Below, piece by piece: positions 47,411 to 56,698 of a stretch of 64,000 bases of DNA (its first letter is position 1; each line of letters starts with the position of its first letter). The notes beneath the pieces were generated by a model that was not told the DNA's origin, made no database searches, and was given only the letters and a program-made list of their open reading frames with translations. Source of the stretch: Pseudomonas viridiflava (GTDB taxonomy: Bacteria; Pseudomonadota; Gammaproteobacteria; Pseudomonadales; Pseudomonadaceae); NCBI RefSeq assembly GCF_900583165.1, contig NZ_UTKY01000010.1, forward strand, positions 164,488-228,487, in the 5' to 3' direction. Position numbers and translations under genes: made by a program.

Positions 47411-48852
47411 CAGTGGGCTCCCACAACGGCGATCTTGGCGGCGGCTTCGGCTTCTGCAGGGTCGGAAGCACGCACGGTGCGCCAGACGTTGTAGGCCATC
47501 AGGAACATACCGGAGGCAAAGAACGCACCGCCCAGGGCCCGCACGATAAAGCCCGGATGGCTGGCTTGCAGCGCTTCGACGAACGAGTAGGTGAGGGTGC
47601 CGTCATCGTTGATTGCACGCCACATCAGGCCCTGGGTGATGCCGTTGACCCACATTGAGGCGATGTAGAGCACGGTGCCGATGGTGGCCAGCCAGAAGTG
47701 CGCATTGATCAGCCCGACGCTGTGCATCTGCACGCGGCCGAACAGTCTTGGGATCATGTGGTAGATCGCGCCGATGGAGATCATCGCCACCCAACCGAGG
47801 GCACCGGCGTGTACGTGGCCGATGGTCCAGTCGGTGTAGTGGGACAGCGAGTTGACGGTCTTGATCGCCATCATCGGCCCTTCGAAGGTCGACATGCCGT
47901 AGAACGCCAGGGAGACCACGAGGAAGCGCAGGATCGGGTCGGTGCGCAATTTATGCCAGGCGCCCGAGAGGGTCATCATGCCGTTGATCATGCCGCCCCA
48001 GCTCGGGGCCAGCAGGATGATCGACATCGCCATGCCCAGCGACTGCGCCCAATCCGGCAGCGCGGTGTAGTGCAAGTGGTGCGGGCCGGCCCAGATGTAC
48101 AGGGTGATCAGCGCCCAGAAGTGCACGATGGATAAACGGTACGAGTAAATAGGACGTTCGGCCTGTTTCGGCACGAAGTAGTACATCATCCCCAGAAAAC
48201 CGGTGGTCAGGAAAAAACCTACCGCGTTGTGGCCGTACCACCATTGGATCATCGCATCCGTCGCCCCGGCGTAGGCCGAGTAGGACTTGAACAAGTTCAC
48301 CGGCAGCGAGGCGTGGTTGACGATGTGCAGCATTGCCGTCACCAGAATAAATGCACCGTAGAACCAGTTACCGACATAGATGTGCTTGGTCTTGCGCTTG
48401 ACGATGGTGCCGAAGAACACCACCGCGTAGGTCACCCACACAATGGCAAGCAAAATGGCGATGGGCCATTCCAGCTCGGCGTATTCCTTGGTGGTGGTGT
48501 AGCCCAGGGGCAGGGTGACGATGGCACTGACGATGACCGCTTGCCAGCCCCAGAAAGTAAAGGCGGCGAGGCCGTCGGAGATCAGTCGCGTCTGGCAGGT
48601 TCGCTGCACGACATAGTAGGAGGTGGCAAACAATGCACAGCCACCGAAGGCAAAAATCACCAGGTTGGTGTGCAGTGGGCGCAGGCGACCGAAGGTCGTC
48701 CAAGGCAGGTCGAAGTTCAACTCCGGCCAGACCAATTGCGAGGCGATGAACACCCCGAGCCCCATGCCAAGGATCCCCCAGACCACCGTCATGATGGCGA
48801 ACTGGCGGACTACCTTATAGTTATAAGCAGTCGGACTGATTGCTGTGCTCAT
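47410..48852 (-). CDS. ccoN: cbb3 oxidase catalytic subunit I, copy 1
   Basis: Haem-copper oxidase catalytic subunit with about 12 transmembrane helices, 480 residues from the ATG at 48852. Metal-ligand histidines are seen in [50 protein letters not shown] and [15 protein letters not shown]. It is very similar to the second copy at 51746, especially in the central half. It heads ccoN-O-Q-P copy 1. Only a degenerate Anr-like site lies upstream (48937-48950), suggesting milder oxygen control than for copy 2; this is inference. Confidence 0.97.
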   Translation of the reverse strand: MSTAISPTAYNYKVVRQFAIMTVVWGILGMGLGVFIASQLVWPELNFDLPWTTFGRLRPLHTNLVIFAFGGCALFATSYYVVQRTCQTRLISDGLAAFTFWGWQAVIVSAIVTLPLGYTTTKEYAELEWPIAILLAIVWVTYAVVFFGTIVKRKTKHIYVGNWFYGAFILVTAMLHIVNHASLPVNLFKSYSAYAGATDAMIQWWYGHNAVGFFLTTGFLGMMYYFVPKQAERPIYSYRLSIVHFWALITLYIWAGPHHLHYTALPDWAQSLGMAMSIILLAPSWGGMINGMMTLSGAWHKLRTDPILRFLVVSLAFYGMSTFEGPMMAIKTVNSLSHYTDWTIGHVHAGALGWVAMISIGAIYHMIPRLFGRVQMHSVGLINAHFWLATIGTVLYIASMWVNGITQGLMWRAINDDGTLTYSFVEALQASHPGFIVRALGGAFFASGMFLMAYNVWRTVRASDPAEAEAAAKIAVVGAH

Positions 48853-49202
48853 TCTAAGGTTCCACGGTTTAAGTATTTTTATAGGTAGAAATCGGCCGCA
48901 AGTATGTAGAAAGCGAGAGGCCAATGCAACGCAACGCTGACCTGCGTCAAGGCGTTCCACGCCAGATTCTGCGCCCTTTCCCTGTCTAGTGTAAGGACAA
49001 AATCTAAATTCGAAAGCTGATCAAGTGGACAGGAATTTTTCGGGGGTGCAACGAACGCCGTTGCGCACGCCAAAAGCGACCCGCTGTGGAGCAAGCGTAG
49101 ACCCGAATGGCAGGGGGGGAAAGTTGTGCTTTGGAGGGGGGTGACAAAGGGTCGCAGGGTCTTTGTCAGCAGCAGTGGGGGTCTTCTTGCCAGTGGGATC
49201 GG
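48853..49202. other. Intergenic region upstream of ccoN copy 1
   Basis: 350 bases with a degenerate Anr-like site at 48937-48950. There is no other recognisable element: no REP sequence, no coding ORF of credible composition, and no terminator for the toxin gene, which would have to read toward ccoN. Confidence 0.5.
48937..48950. promoter_or_regulatory. Degenerate Anr-like box upstream of ccoN copy 1
   Basis: On the minus strand TTGAC-GCAG-GTCAG matches the consensus at seven of ten positions and is itself a near-palindrome. It is centred about 92 bases before the start codon, similar to the placement in copy 2. Confidence 0.45.
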
Positions 49203-49613
49203 TCATTCATCCCAAGGATTGATCAATGCGACGCCACTCGGCCTGAAGTCATTGACGTTACGCGTGACAACCGTAAGCCCGTGGACCAGCGCGGTTGCCG
49301 CGATCAGTGCGTCGCTTTCGTTAGCCTGATCAGGTACATGGAGGTGGGCGCAGCGCAATGCGACGGCAGCATCCACTGGCAGGATTCGCGCATCAAATGC
49401 GGGCATCACGTGGCGCTTGAGCCAGGTGCGCAAAACCTTACCCTGCGCCGGATCTCGCCGCTCCATGCGCAACACCCCGGTTTCCAGCTCCTTGAGCGTA
49501 ATCGCCGATATAAACATGCGTGATGCAAGGATGCTCTTGGCCCAGGCGACGACATTTGCATCGGCCTGGGGTTTGCGCAGTTCAGAAATAACGTTGGTGT
49601 CGAGTAGATACAT
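49203..49613 (-). CDS. VapC/FitB-type PIN-domain toxin
   Basis: A predicted RNase toxin of 136 residues from the ATG at 49613. PIN acidic residues are at D5 (MYLLDTNVISELRKP), E42 (TLKELETGVLR), D101 (NESDALIAATAL) and D122 (TRNVNDF). The start overlaps the antitoxin stop by one base (TGATG), giving tight coupling. It lies between the two ccoNOQP operons and points toward ccoN copy 1 with no visible terminator. The RNA target is unknown. Confidence 0.92.
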   Translation of the reverse strand: MYLLDTNVISELRKPQADANVVAWAKSILASRMFISAITLKELETGVLRMERRDPAQGKVLRTWLKRHVMPAFDARILPVDAAVALRCAHLHVPDQANESDALIAATALVHGLTVVTRNVNDFRPSGVALINPWDE

Positions 49614-49867
49614 CAAGAAAGGTCCACGGGTCGATGAGTTATCACGCCGCGTTCGGTTTCGAATTCGATATCAGCGGCTTGAGGCATTACCAGCAGGTCG
49701 ACGATGTCGGCGTTCAGGCCGGTCAATTTCTGGTAGTCCTCAATGCTTAGCAGTACATGGGCTGGCTTGCCGCGATCGGTGATGAAAACCGGCCCTTGGC
49801 GGGTGGCTTTTTTGGCACCGCTTGTGTCGTGATTGAATTCGCGACTGGAAATCGTGGTGATCGTCAT
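49613..49867 (-). CDS. Phd/YefM-type antitoxin
   Basis: An 84-residue antitoxin with the Phd/YefM N-terminal pattern (MTITTISSREFNHDTSGAKK, GPVFITDRGKPAHVLLSIED) and an acidic C-terminal tail (DIEFETERGVITH) that would cover the toxin active site. A GGAG site precedes the ATG at 49867, and a near-perfect palindrome lies 28 bases upstream as a likely autoregulatory operator. Confidence 0.92.
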   Translation of the reverse strand: MTITTISSREFNHDTSGAKKATRQGPVFITDRGKPAHVLLSIEDYQKLTGLNADIVDLLVMPQAADIEFETERGVITHRPVDLS

Positions 49868-49894
49868 GGGGTGACTCCCCGGATGAGAATGAAT

Positions 49895-49910
49895 GTAGCA
49901 ACGTTACTAC
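49895..49910. promoter_or_regulatory. Palindrome upstream of the antitoxin gene, likely operator
   Basis: GTAGCAACGTTACTAC differs from its reverse complement only at two paired positions (C/T and A/G). Its place 28 bases before the antitoxin start fits autoregulation by the antitoxin or the complex. Confidence 0.6.
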
Positions 49911-49942
49911 TTCGCTGCGACGGCTAGCAAGGCCGTGCCCAT

Positions 49943-49976
49943 AAAAAAGCCCCGCCAGTGTTACCGGGCAGGGCTT
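49943..49976 (-). terminator. Terminator of the second ccoNOQP operon
   Basis: On the minus strand AAGCCCTGCC pairs with GGCGGGGCTT and is followed by six T. It lies about 20 bases after the ccoP copy 2 stop and isolates the toxin-antitoxin genes from the oxidase operon. Confidence 0.85.
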
Positions 49977-49993
49977 TGGGTTAACCAAACCGA

Positions 49994-50926
49994 CTATTGT
50001 TCAGTCTTGGCATCCCCATGGGACAAGCTATACACATAAGCCGCCAACAAGTGCACCTTGTCATTGCCTTGCAGCACGTCCTGCGCCGGCATCTGGCCCT
50101 GGCGGCCGTGACGGATGGTCTGCTGCAATTGCGCCAGGCCGGTCCCGTAGATGTAACCAGCAGGCTTGGTCAGGTCGGGCGCGCCCATCATTTCCATGCC
50201 GTGGCCTTCTGGGCCGTGGCAGGCTACGCACGTGGAGGCGTACGACGCTTGGCCCTTTGCCAGGTCGGCAGTGCTGTCGGCCGGCAAGGGCAGCTTGGCC
50301 AGTTCGTGACGCACATAGGCCGCGACGTTTTTCACCCCTTCGTCGCCCAACAGGCCGCCCCACGCTGGCATCGCTGCGTGGCGACCGTTGAGGATGGTGG
50401 TCTTGATCGCCTCGGCCGAGCCGCCCCAGCGCCAGATGTTGTCCGCCAGGTTGGGGAAGCCGAACGCGCCCTTGGCATCCGAGCCGTGGCACACGGCGCA
50501 GTTGGAGGCAAACAGCCGGCCGCCCATTTTCAGCGCTTGCGGATCTTTGGCGACTTCTTCCACTGGCATGGCAGAGAATTTGGCGAAGATCGGCCCGAAC
50601 TTGGTGTCGGCCTTGGCCATTTCCTTGTCCCATTCCTTGGCCGAGGTCCAGCCGTCTTCATAGCCCGGCAGCACGCCTTTCCAGTTGCCCAGGCCCGGGT
50701 AAAGCACCAGGTAGCCGACGGCAAACACCAGGGTGCCGGCGAACAACATGAACCACCACTGGGGCAGCGGGTTGTCGTATTCCTCGATCCCGTCGAAGGC
50801 GTGGCCCATGGTCTGGTCCACGCTGCCCTTGGTTTCGCCCTTGCGGGTGCCGATCAGCAGCCAGGTCAGACCGATCAGGCTGCCCAGGGTCAGTACGCTA
50901 ATCCATGTACTCCAAAACAGGGTCAT
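49994..50926 (-). CDS. ccoP: cbb3 oxidase subunit III (dihaem cytochrome c), copy 2
   Basis: A 310-residue dihaem cytochrome c with the same architecture as copy 1: [13 protein letters not shown], haem sites CAVCH and CVACH, and [11 protein letters not shown]. It lacks about 15 residues after LLPGY-like VLPGY (straight to [14 protein letters not shown]). It overlaps ccoQ by four bases (ATGA). Confidence 0.96.
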   Translation of the reverse strand: MTLFWSTWISVLTLGSLIGLTWLLIGTRKGETKGSVDQTMGHAFDGIEEYDNPLPQWWFMLFAGTLVFAVGYLVLYPGLGNWKGVLPGYEDGWTSAKEWDKEMAKADTKFGPIFAKFSAMPVEEVAKDPQALKMGGRLFASNCAVCHGSDAKGAFGFPNLADNIWRWGGSAEAIKTTILNGRHAAMPAWGGLLGDEGVKNVAAYVRHELAKLPLPADSTADLAKGQASYASTCVACHGPEGHGMEMMGAPDLTKPAGYIYGTGLAQLQQTIRHGRQGQMPAQDVLQGNDKVHLLAAYVYSLSHGDAKTEQ

Positions 50927-51123
50927 GGCCGATTGCTCCTTGTTGCAGGCTCTTCTTGAGCGTCGGATGGGAGAGGTTCATCGGCAAACGGCAGCAGGCG
51001 CGCCTGCTCGAATTCCGCGTTGCGCCGGTTGTTGAACACCCACAGCGACAGGCCGATAAAGGCGATGGCGACCACCAGCGTGCCAAGGCCGCGGATGGTG
51101 CCCGCATCGAATTCAAATCCCAT
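50923..51123 (-). CDS. ccoQ: cbb3 oxidase subunit IV CcoQ, copy 2
   Basis: A 66-residue single-span protein ([20 protein letters not shown], then [20 protein letters not shown]). It has the same form as copy 1 with a slightly longer N-terminus and a diverged tail. It is coupled by overlap to ccoP. Confidence 0.93.
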   Translation of the reverse strand: MGFEFDAGTIRGLGTLVVAIAFIGLSLWVFNNRRNAEFEQARLLPFADEPLPSDAQEEPATRSNRP

Positions 51124-51126
51124 GGC

Positions 51127-51735
51127 TCACCTCTTGCTCTTGATGGCAGTGCCGAGCACTTGCAGGTACGAAACCAGCGCGTCCATTTCGGTCTTGCCCT
51201 TGAGGCTGGCGACGGCGCCACTGATGTCGTCGTCGGTGTAGGGCACACCGAGGGTGCGCATCACTTTCAACTTGGTCTCGGTGTGGCTGCTGTCGACCTG
51301 GGCGGTGACCAGCCACGGGTAGGCTGGCATTTTCGACTCGGGCACTACGTTGCGCGGGTTGTACAGGTGCGCGCGGTGCCAGTCGTCCGAGTAGCGCGCG
51401 CCGACGCGGGCCAGATCGGGCCCGGTGCGCTTGGAGCCCCATAGGAACGGGTGGTCCCATACGCTTTCGCCAGCGACGGAGTAGTGGCCGTAGCGTTCAG
51501 TTTCGGCGCGGAACGGGCGGATCATCTGCGAGTGGCACTGCACACAGCCTTCGCGGATGTAGATGTCACGGCCTTCCAGTTGCAGCGCGGTGTAAGGCTT
51601 CATGCCTTCGACCGGCTTGTTGGTCACGTCCTGGAAGAACAGCGGGACGATCTGGGTCAGGCCGCCGATACTCACGGCCAGCACCATCAGCAGCATCAGC
51701 AGGCCGACGTTCTTTTCAATCGTTTCGTGTTTCAT
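51127..51735 (-). CDS. ccoO: cbb3 oxidase subunit II (monohaem cytochrome c), copy 2
   Basis: A 202-residue cytochrome c anchored by one N-terminal helix. The haem site is [20 protein letters not shown] and the Met ligand region is [14 protein letters not shown]. The ATG at 51735 is used; the preceding in-frame GTG is not needed. It lies ten bases after ccoN copy 2. Confidence 0.97.
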   Translation of the reverse strand: MKHETIEKNVGLLMLLMVLAVSIGGLTQIVPLFFQDVTNKPVEGMKPYTALQLEGRDIYIREGCVQCHSQMIRPFRAETERYGHYSVAGESVWDHPFLWGSKRTGPDLARVGARYSDDWHRAHLYNPRNVVPESKMPAYPWLVTAQVDSSHTETKLKVMRTLGVPYTDDDISGAVASLKGKTEMDALVSYLQVLGTAIKSKR

Positions 51736-51745
51736 CACAGACTCC

Positions 51746-53170
51746 TCAGGCCAACTGCGTAGCGGTGGCAGCTTCGACGGGCTGCGCCGAACGCACGGTG
51801 CGCCAGGTGTTGTAAGCCATCAGGAACATGCCGCTGAGGAACACCGCACCGCCCACCAGCCGCACGATGAAGCCTGGGTGGCTGGCCACCAGGGTCTCGA
51901 CGAAGGAGTAGGTCAAGGTGCCGTCTTCGTTGACTGCACGCCACATCAGGCCTTGGGCGATGCCGTTGACCCACATCGAGGCGATGTAGAGCACGGTGCC
52001 GATGGTGGCCAGCCAGAAGTGCGCATTGATCAGGCCGAGGCTGTACATCTGCTCGCGGCCGAAGATTTTCGGGATCATGTGGTACAGCGCGCCGATGGAG
52101 ATCATCGCCACCCAGCCGAGTGCGCCGGCGTGTACGTGGCCGATGGTCCAGTCGGTGTAGTGGGAGAGGGCGTTGACGGTCTTGATCGCCATCATCGGGC
52201 CTTCGAAGGTCGACATGCCGTAGAACGCCAGCGACACTACCAAGAAGCGCAAAATCGGGTCGCTGCGCAACTTATGCCAGGCGCCCGAGAGGGTCATCAT
52301 GCCGTTGATCATGCCGCCCCAGCTCGGTGCCAGCAGTACCAGCGACATCACCATGCCCAGCGACTGCGCCCAGTCCGGCAGCGCGGTGTAGTGCAGGTGG
52401 TGAGGGCCGGCCCAGATGTACAGGGTGATCAGCGCCCAGAAGTGCACGATGGACAAGCGATAGGAATACACCGGACGCTCGGCCTGTTTCGGCACGAAGT
52501 AATACATCATGCCCAGGAAGCCTGCGGTGAGGAAAAAGCCTACCGCGTTGTGCCCATACCACCACTGCACCATGGCATCCGTCGCACCGCCGTACAGGGA
52601 GTAGGACTTGGTCAGGCTGACCGGGATTTCCAGGTTGTTGACGATATGCAGGATGGCCACGGTGATGATGAACGCACCGAAGAACCAGTTACCCACATAG
52701 ATGTGCTTGGTGTTGCGCTTCATCACCGTGCCGAAAAACACGATGGCGTAGGCCACCCAGACAATGGTGATGAGGATGTCGATCGGCCATTCCAGCTCGG
52801 CGTATTCCTTGGAGCTGGTGTAGCCCAGCGGCAAGCTAATCGCGGCCAAGAGAATGACCAACTGCCAGCCCCAGAAGCAGAACGCGGCGATTTTCGGCGC
52901 GAACAGCTGTGTCTGGCAGGTGCGTTGCACCGAATAGAACGAGCTGGCGAACAGCGCGCAGCCTCCGAAGGCAAAGATCACGGCATTGGTGTGCAACGGG
53001 CGCAGGCGGCCGAAGCTGGTCCACGGCAGGTCAAAGTTCAGAGCAGGCCAGACCAATTGGGCGGCGAGAAAAACCCCGAGCCCCATGCCGACGATGCCCC
53101 ACACCACCGTCATAATGGCGAATTGGCGGACCACCTTGTAGTTATAGGCGGTACTTAATGTAGTGTTCAT
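51746..53170 (-). CDS. ccoN: cbb3 oxidase catalytic subunit I, copy 2
   Basis: A 474-residue catalytic subunit from the ATG at 53170 ([20 protein letters not shown]), with the same histidine motifs as copy 1 ([39 protein letters not shown]). The upstream extension to 53266 has no homology. A strong Anr-like site lies 111 bases upstream (53275-53288), inside the divergent hydrolase gene, so this copy is probably the more oxygen-regulated one. Confidence 0.97.
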   Translation of the reverse strand: MNTTLSTAYNYKVVRQFAIMTVVWGIVGMGLGVFLAAQLVWPALNFDLPWTSFGRLRPLHTNAVIFAFGGCALFASSFYSVQRTCQTQLFAPKIAAFCFWGWQLVILLAAISLPLGYTSSKEYAELEWPIDILITIVWVAYAIVFFGTVMKRNTKHIYVGNWFFGAFIITVAILHIVNNLEIPVSLTKSYSLYGGATDAMVQWWYGHNAVGFFLTAGFLGMMYYFVPKQAERPVYSYRLSIVHFWALITLYIWAGPHHLHYTALPDWAQSLGMVMSLVLLAPSWGGMINGMMTLSGAWHKLRSDPILRFLVVSLAFYGMSTFEGPMMAIKTVNALSHYTDWTIGHVHAGALGWVAMISIGALYHMIPKIFGREQMYSLGLINAHFWLATIGTVLYIASMWVNGIAQGLMWRAVNEDGTLTYSFVETLVASHPGFIVRLVGGAVFLSGMFLMAYNTWRTVRSAQPVEAATATQLA

Positions 53171-53249
53171 GGTTCCCCATCCACGGTTCAACCCAAGCAA
53201 ATGCGGCACTTGGGCTGGAGTTATAGGCAGACTAAATAGCGAGGCAAGC

Positions 53250-53939
53250 ATGGGCAAAGAGCACAAGGCCAGTATTGACGGGGATCAATGGCCGCAGTGT
53301 GTGCGGGAACAGGGGTGGTTATGGGATGCGGCAACCGGCGCGGCTTCAACCGAACCCGTCACGTTGATCCTGGCCCATGGCGCCGGCGCACCGATGGACT
53401 CCGGGTTTATGAACGACATGGCTGCACGCCTTGCCGGGCATGGCGTCAACGTGTTGCGCTTCGAGTTTCCCTACATGGCTCAACGCCGGTTAGACGGCGG
53501 CAAACGCCCGCCAAACCCGGCGCCGAAACTGCTGGAGGCGTGGCGCGAGGTGTATGCCCAGGTGCGACGTCATGTCACGGGCAAGCTCGCGATTGGCGGC
53601 AAGTCCATGGGCGGGCGCATGGCCAGTATCTTGGCCGATGAGTTGAGTGCCGATGCGCTGGTGTGCCTGGGGTATCCGTTCTACGCGGTGGGCAAGCCGG
53701 AAAAGCCACGGGTCGAGCATTTGGCCGGGTTGAAGACACCGACGTTGATTGTGCAGGGCGAACGCGATGCCTTGGGCAATCGGGCGGCGGTGGAGGGGTA
53801 TGTGTTGTCGCCAAGCATCGAAGTGATGTGGCTGGTGGCGGGGGATCATGATTTGAAACCGCTAAAGGTTTCCGGGTTTAGTCATGAGCAGCATGTGGAG
53901 GCTGCGGCGGTGCAGGTGGCTAATTTTCTGGTTGGCTAG
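53250..53939 (+). CDS. Alpha/beta hydrolase family protein
   Basis: A 229-residue cytosolic alpha/beta hydrolase of the dienelactone-hydrolase/KANSL3-Tex30 type. It has [16 protein letters not shown] as the oxyanion region, the nucleophile elbow [29 protein letters not shown], the acid [11 protein letters not shown] and the histidine [11 protein letters not shown]. The start at 53250 has GAGG upstream. The first codons contain the Anr-like site that faces the divergent ccoN copy 2. The substrate is unknown. Confidence 0.88.
   Translation: MGKEHKASIDGDQWPQCVREQGWLWDAATGAASTEPVTLILAHGAGAPMDSGFMNDMAARLAGHGVNVLRFEFPYMAQRRLDGGKRPPNPAPKLLEAWREVYAQVRRHVTGKLAIGGKSMGGRMASILADELSADALVCLGYPFYAVGKPEKPRVEHLAGLKTPTLIVQGERDALGNRAAVEGYVLSPSIEVMWLVAGDHDLKPLKVSGFSHEQHVEAAAVQVANFLVG
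53275..53288. promoter_or_regulatory. Anr/FNR-like box for ccoN copy 2, inside the hydrolase gene
   Basis: TTGAC-GGGG-ATCAA matches nine of ten consensus positions. It is centred 111 bases upstream of the ccoN copy 2 start and lies within codons 9-13 of the divergent hydrolase. Transcription from a site about 41 bases away would give a leader of about 70 bases. Confidence 0.78.
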
Positions 53940-53948
53940 TAGGGCCCC

Positions 53949-54013
53949 ATCGGGGGCAAGCCCCCTCCCACATTCGACCGTATTCCACATGTGGGAGGGG
54001 GCTTGCCGCCAAT
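53949..54013. repeat. REPIN with one degraded arm
   Basis: Inverted pair with a short centre between the convergent hydrolase and aer genes. The right arm ends GCCGCCAAT instead of GCCCCCGAT. Confidence 0.85.
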
Positions 54014-54019
54014 AGCGAT

Positions 54020-55585
54020 TTACCGGTTGAAACGCTCTACCAGCGAATACTGGGAGTTGGCCGTATGGGTCAACTCCTCGCTCAACTGCGCCGAGTTCAA
54101 CGCTTGCTCCGACGTCTGGTCCGCCAACAGCGCAATGGTGCTGATATTGCGGCTGATCTCTTCAGCCACCGAGCTCTGCTCTTCAGTCGCCGCCGCAATC
54201 TGCGTGGTCATGTCGGTGATATGTGCCACCGCTTCACTGATCCCCACCAGCGCCTGGTCCGCTTCCATCACCCGCGCCACACCTTCTTCAGCTTGGCGAT
54301 GCCCGGCGTCCATGGTTTGTACCGCAGCGGCAGCGGTTTGCTGCAACTTGGCGATCAGGGCATGGATCTGCCCGGTGGACTCGGCCGTGCGCTGCGCCAG
54401 TTGGCGCACTTCATCGGCAACCACCGCAAAGCCCCGGCCCATCTCACCGGCACGCGCCGCTTCGATCGCGGCGTTGAGTGCCAGTAGGTTGGTCTGGTCG
54501 GCAATGCCTTTGATCACGTCGACCACGCCGCCGATTTCATCGCTGTCTTTGGCCAGTTGGGTGACGGTCACACCGGTCTCGCCCACGGCAACCGACAGGC
54601 GCTGAATGGCCTCGCGGGTTTCCCCGGCAATATCGCGGCCGCGACCGGTCAGGCGGTTGGCCTCTTGGGTCGCATCGGCGGTACGCTGCACGTGGCTGGC
54701 GACTTCCTGGGTGGTCGCCGCCATCTGGTTGACCGCCGTGGCGACCTGCTCGGTTTCCACGCGCTGGCGTTCCAGGCCGCTGGAGCTGTTGTGCGCCAGG
54801 GTGTTGGACTGTGATGCCTGGTCGTTGAGGTGCTCGGCAGTGTCTTGCAAGCGTGTAAGACAGGTCTTCAACCGCGCTTCCTGACTCAGGATCGACATCT
54901 CCAACCGCGCTTGAGCGCCACGGCTGTCGGTGTACATCTGCGCGATCAGCGGGTCGGAGGTGGTCTGCTCGGCCAAACGCAGCAAGCGTTTGAGGCCGCG
55001 CTGTTGCCAGCTCAGGCCGAGCAGGCCCAGCGGCACCGACAACCCCGCAGCCAGGGCAAAGCCCCATTGGGAGTTCAGGGTAGCGCCGATCATAAAGCTC
55101 AGTTGGCTCACCAGGATAAACGGCAGCCAGTCCTGCAACACCGGCAGCCACTTGTCACGCTGGGGCACGGCCGACTTGCCCTGATTGATGCGCTGGTAGA
55201 GCGCTTCGGCGCGGCGGATCTGCTCGGCGGTGGGCTTGATGCGCACCGATTCATAGCCGACCACCTGGTTGCCTTCAAAGACCGGCGTCACATAGGCGTT
55301 AACCCAATAGTGATCCCCGGTTTTGCAGCGATTCTTGACAATGCCCATCCATGGCAAGCCTTGTTTGAGCGTCGTCCACATATGCGCGAACACGGCCGGC
55401 GGCACATCCGGATGACGCACCAGGTTGTGCGGTGCACGGACGAGTTCATCGCGGGTGTACCCACTGATTTCGACAAACGCGTCGTTACAGTAGGTGATCA
55501 CGCCCTTGGCATCAGTGGTGGAGATCAACCGTTGCTGAGCGGGGAAGGTACGTTCGCGCTGGGTAACGGGCTGGTTATTACGCAT
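54020..55585 (-). CDS. aer: PAS-containing chemoreceptor, Aer-like
   Basis: A 521-residue aerotaxis-type methyl-accepting protein. The N-terminal PAS domain has the Aer pattern ([53 protein letters not shown]) expected to bind FAD and report redox state. Two hydrophobic segments near 150-190 anchor it to the membrane without a large periplasmic loop. The cytoplasmic signalling tip is [20 protein letters not shown], flanked by long coiled coils. The setting next to the cbb3 operons matches P. aeruginosa aer. No clear Anr box was found upstream. Confidence 0.92.
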   Translation of the reverse strand: MRNNQPVTQRERTFPAQQRLISTTDAKGVITYCNDAFVEISGYTRDELVRAPHNLVRHPDVPPAVFAHMWTTLKQGLPWMGIVKNRCKTGDHYWVNAYVTPVFEGNQVVGYESVRIKPTAEQIRRAEALYQRINQGKSAVPQRDKWLPVLQDWLPFILVSQLSFMIGATLNSQWGFALAAGLSVPLGLLGLSWQQRGLKRLLRLAEQTTSDPLIAQMYTDSRGAQARLEMSILSQEARLKTCLTRLQDTAEHLNDQASQSNTLAHNSSSGLERQRVETEQVATAVNQMAATTQEVASHVQRTADATQEANRLTGRGRDIAGETREAIQRLSVAVGETGVTVTQLAKDSDEIGGVVDVIKGIADQTNLLALNAAIEAARAGEMGRGFAVVADEVRQLAQRTAESTGQIHALIAKLQQTAAAAVQTMDAGHRQAEEGVARVMEADQALVGISEAVAHITDMTTQIAAATEEQSSVAEEISRNISTIALLADQTSEQALNSAQLSEELTHTANSQYSLVERFNR

Positions 55586-55674
55586 GGCTATTCAATCCGC
55601 AAGGCTTTCAGGGGTTATCGGCACGGGCGGAGGTTTATTTAACTTAATTTTGCAACAATCGGCGGTCGCGGCGC

Positions 55675-56559
55675 CTACCGTATCTTTGGTCGCAAGACCA
55701 GCCACAACGCCCCGGCAATCAACACCCCGCCATACACATGGGCCATCGACAATGGCTCATCCAACAGCAATGCGCCCCACAACACGCCGAAGGGCGGGAT
55801 CAGAAAGGTAGTGGTCATCGACCGCACCGGCCCGATGGCGGACAGCAAACGGAAGTACAGCACGTAGGCGAGCGCGGTACACACCAGCCCCAGCCCGAGT
55901 AACGACATCCAGACTTGCCAACCACCCCAACTCGCGGGCGGCTGGCTGATGGCGCTGTAGGCAAAGAACGGCAGTAAAAACAGCGTGGCGCCGAGCATGC
56001 TGCCCAATGCCGACAGGCGGCTGTCCAGTCCGCCTTGTTGGTCCAGCCAACGGCGTGCGAGAAAACCGGCAAAGCCGTAACAGGTGGTTGCCACCAGGCA
56101 GGCCAAGGCGCCCATCAATAATTGCAGATCAAACGCCACTGGCCCGGCACGGGTCAGAACGCCCACGCCCAGCAGGCCCAGGAACACCCCTGCGACTTTT
56201 GACGCGGTGAGCCGCTCGCTGAAAAACAGCCCGCCAATCAACACACCCATTAACGGCGTGGTGGCATTGAAGATCGCCGAGTAGCCCGCCGGCAGCACCT
56301 GGGCGGCCACCGAATACATCGTCGCCGGGATGCCTGAATTGATCACCCCCAAAAGCAATACCGTCCTGAACTTGCCTTGAAAGTCCCAGCTCACCCGCAT
56401 CACCGCCAGGATCACCAGCAACCCGGCGGCGGCAATCGACACACGAAAAAACGCGGTCGGCACCGCGCCGATCTCCGGCGCGATGATGCGCATAAACAGG
56501 AAGCTCGCGCCCCAGATGGCAGCCAGCCCCAGCAAATAAAGGGTGTCGACAGGTCTCAC
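55675..56559 (-). CDS. EamA/DMT family transporter
   Basis: A 294-residue inner-membrane protein with ten predicted helices in two EamA halves (GLAAIWGASFLFMRIIAPEI and MGALACLVATTCYGFAGFLA; VAGVFLGLLGVGVLTRAG). Such proteins export metabolites or amino acids; the substrate is unknown. The start is GTG at 56559 with an AGGAGC site. It is divergent from aceK. Confidence 0.9.
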   Translation of the reverse strand: MRPVDTLYLLGLAAIWGASFLFMRIIAPEIGAVPTAFFRVSIAAAGLLVILAVMRVSWDFQGKFRTVLLLGVINSGIPATMYSVAAQVLPAGYSAIFNATTPLMGVLIGGLFFSERLTASKVAGVFLGLLGVGVLTRAGPVAFDLQLLMGALACLVATTCYGFAGFLARRWLDQQGGLDSRLSALGSMLGATLFLLPFFAYSAISQPPASWGGWQVWMSLLGLGLVCTALAYVLYFRLLSAIGPVRSMTTTFLIPPFGVLWGALLLDEPLSMAHVYGGVLIAGALWLVLRPKIR

Positions 56560-56698
56560 GTAAAGCTCCTACATCAATAAGGTGGCGAGTGTTGCCCAGC
56601 GGCCGGGTTGGCACAACCTCATGCGCGCATTCTTGCTTCTCCTGTCTTCCTACACTGGCTAAGCTCAGGTCTTCCAGATGCCCATAGAGGTTTCCCGC

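Noticed and set aside
51602..53158. 518-codon open frame antisense to ccoN copy 2
   Set aside because: Shadow frame; a similar frame appears opposite ccoN copy 1, as expected from shared sequence and not from a second gene.
55586..55674. Anr box upstream of aer
   Set aside because: No sequence close to TTGAT-N4-ATCAA was found in the gap, although aer is Anr-linked in some pseudomonads.
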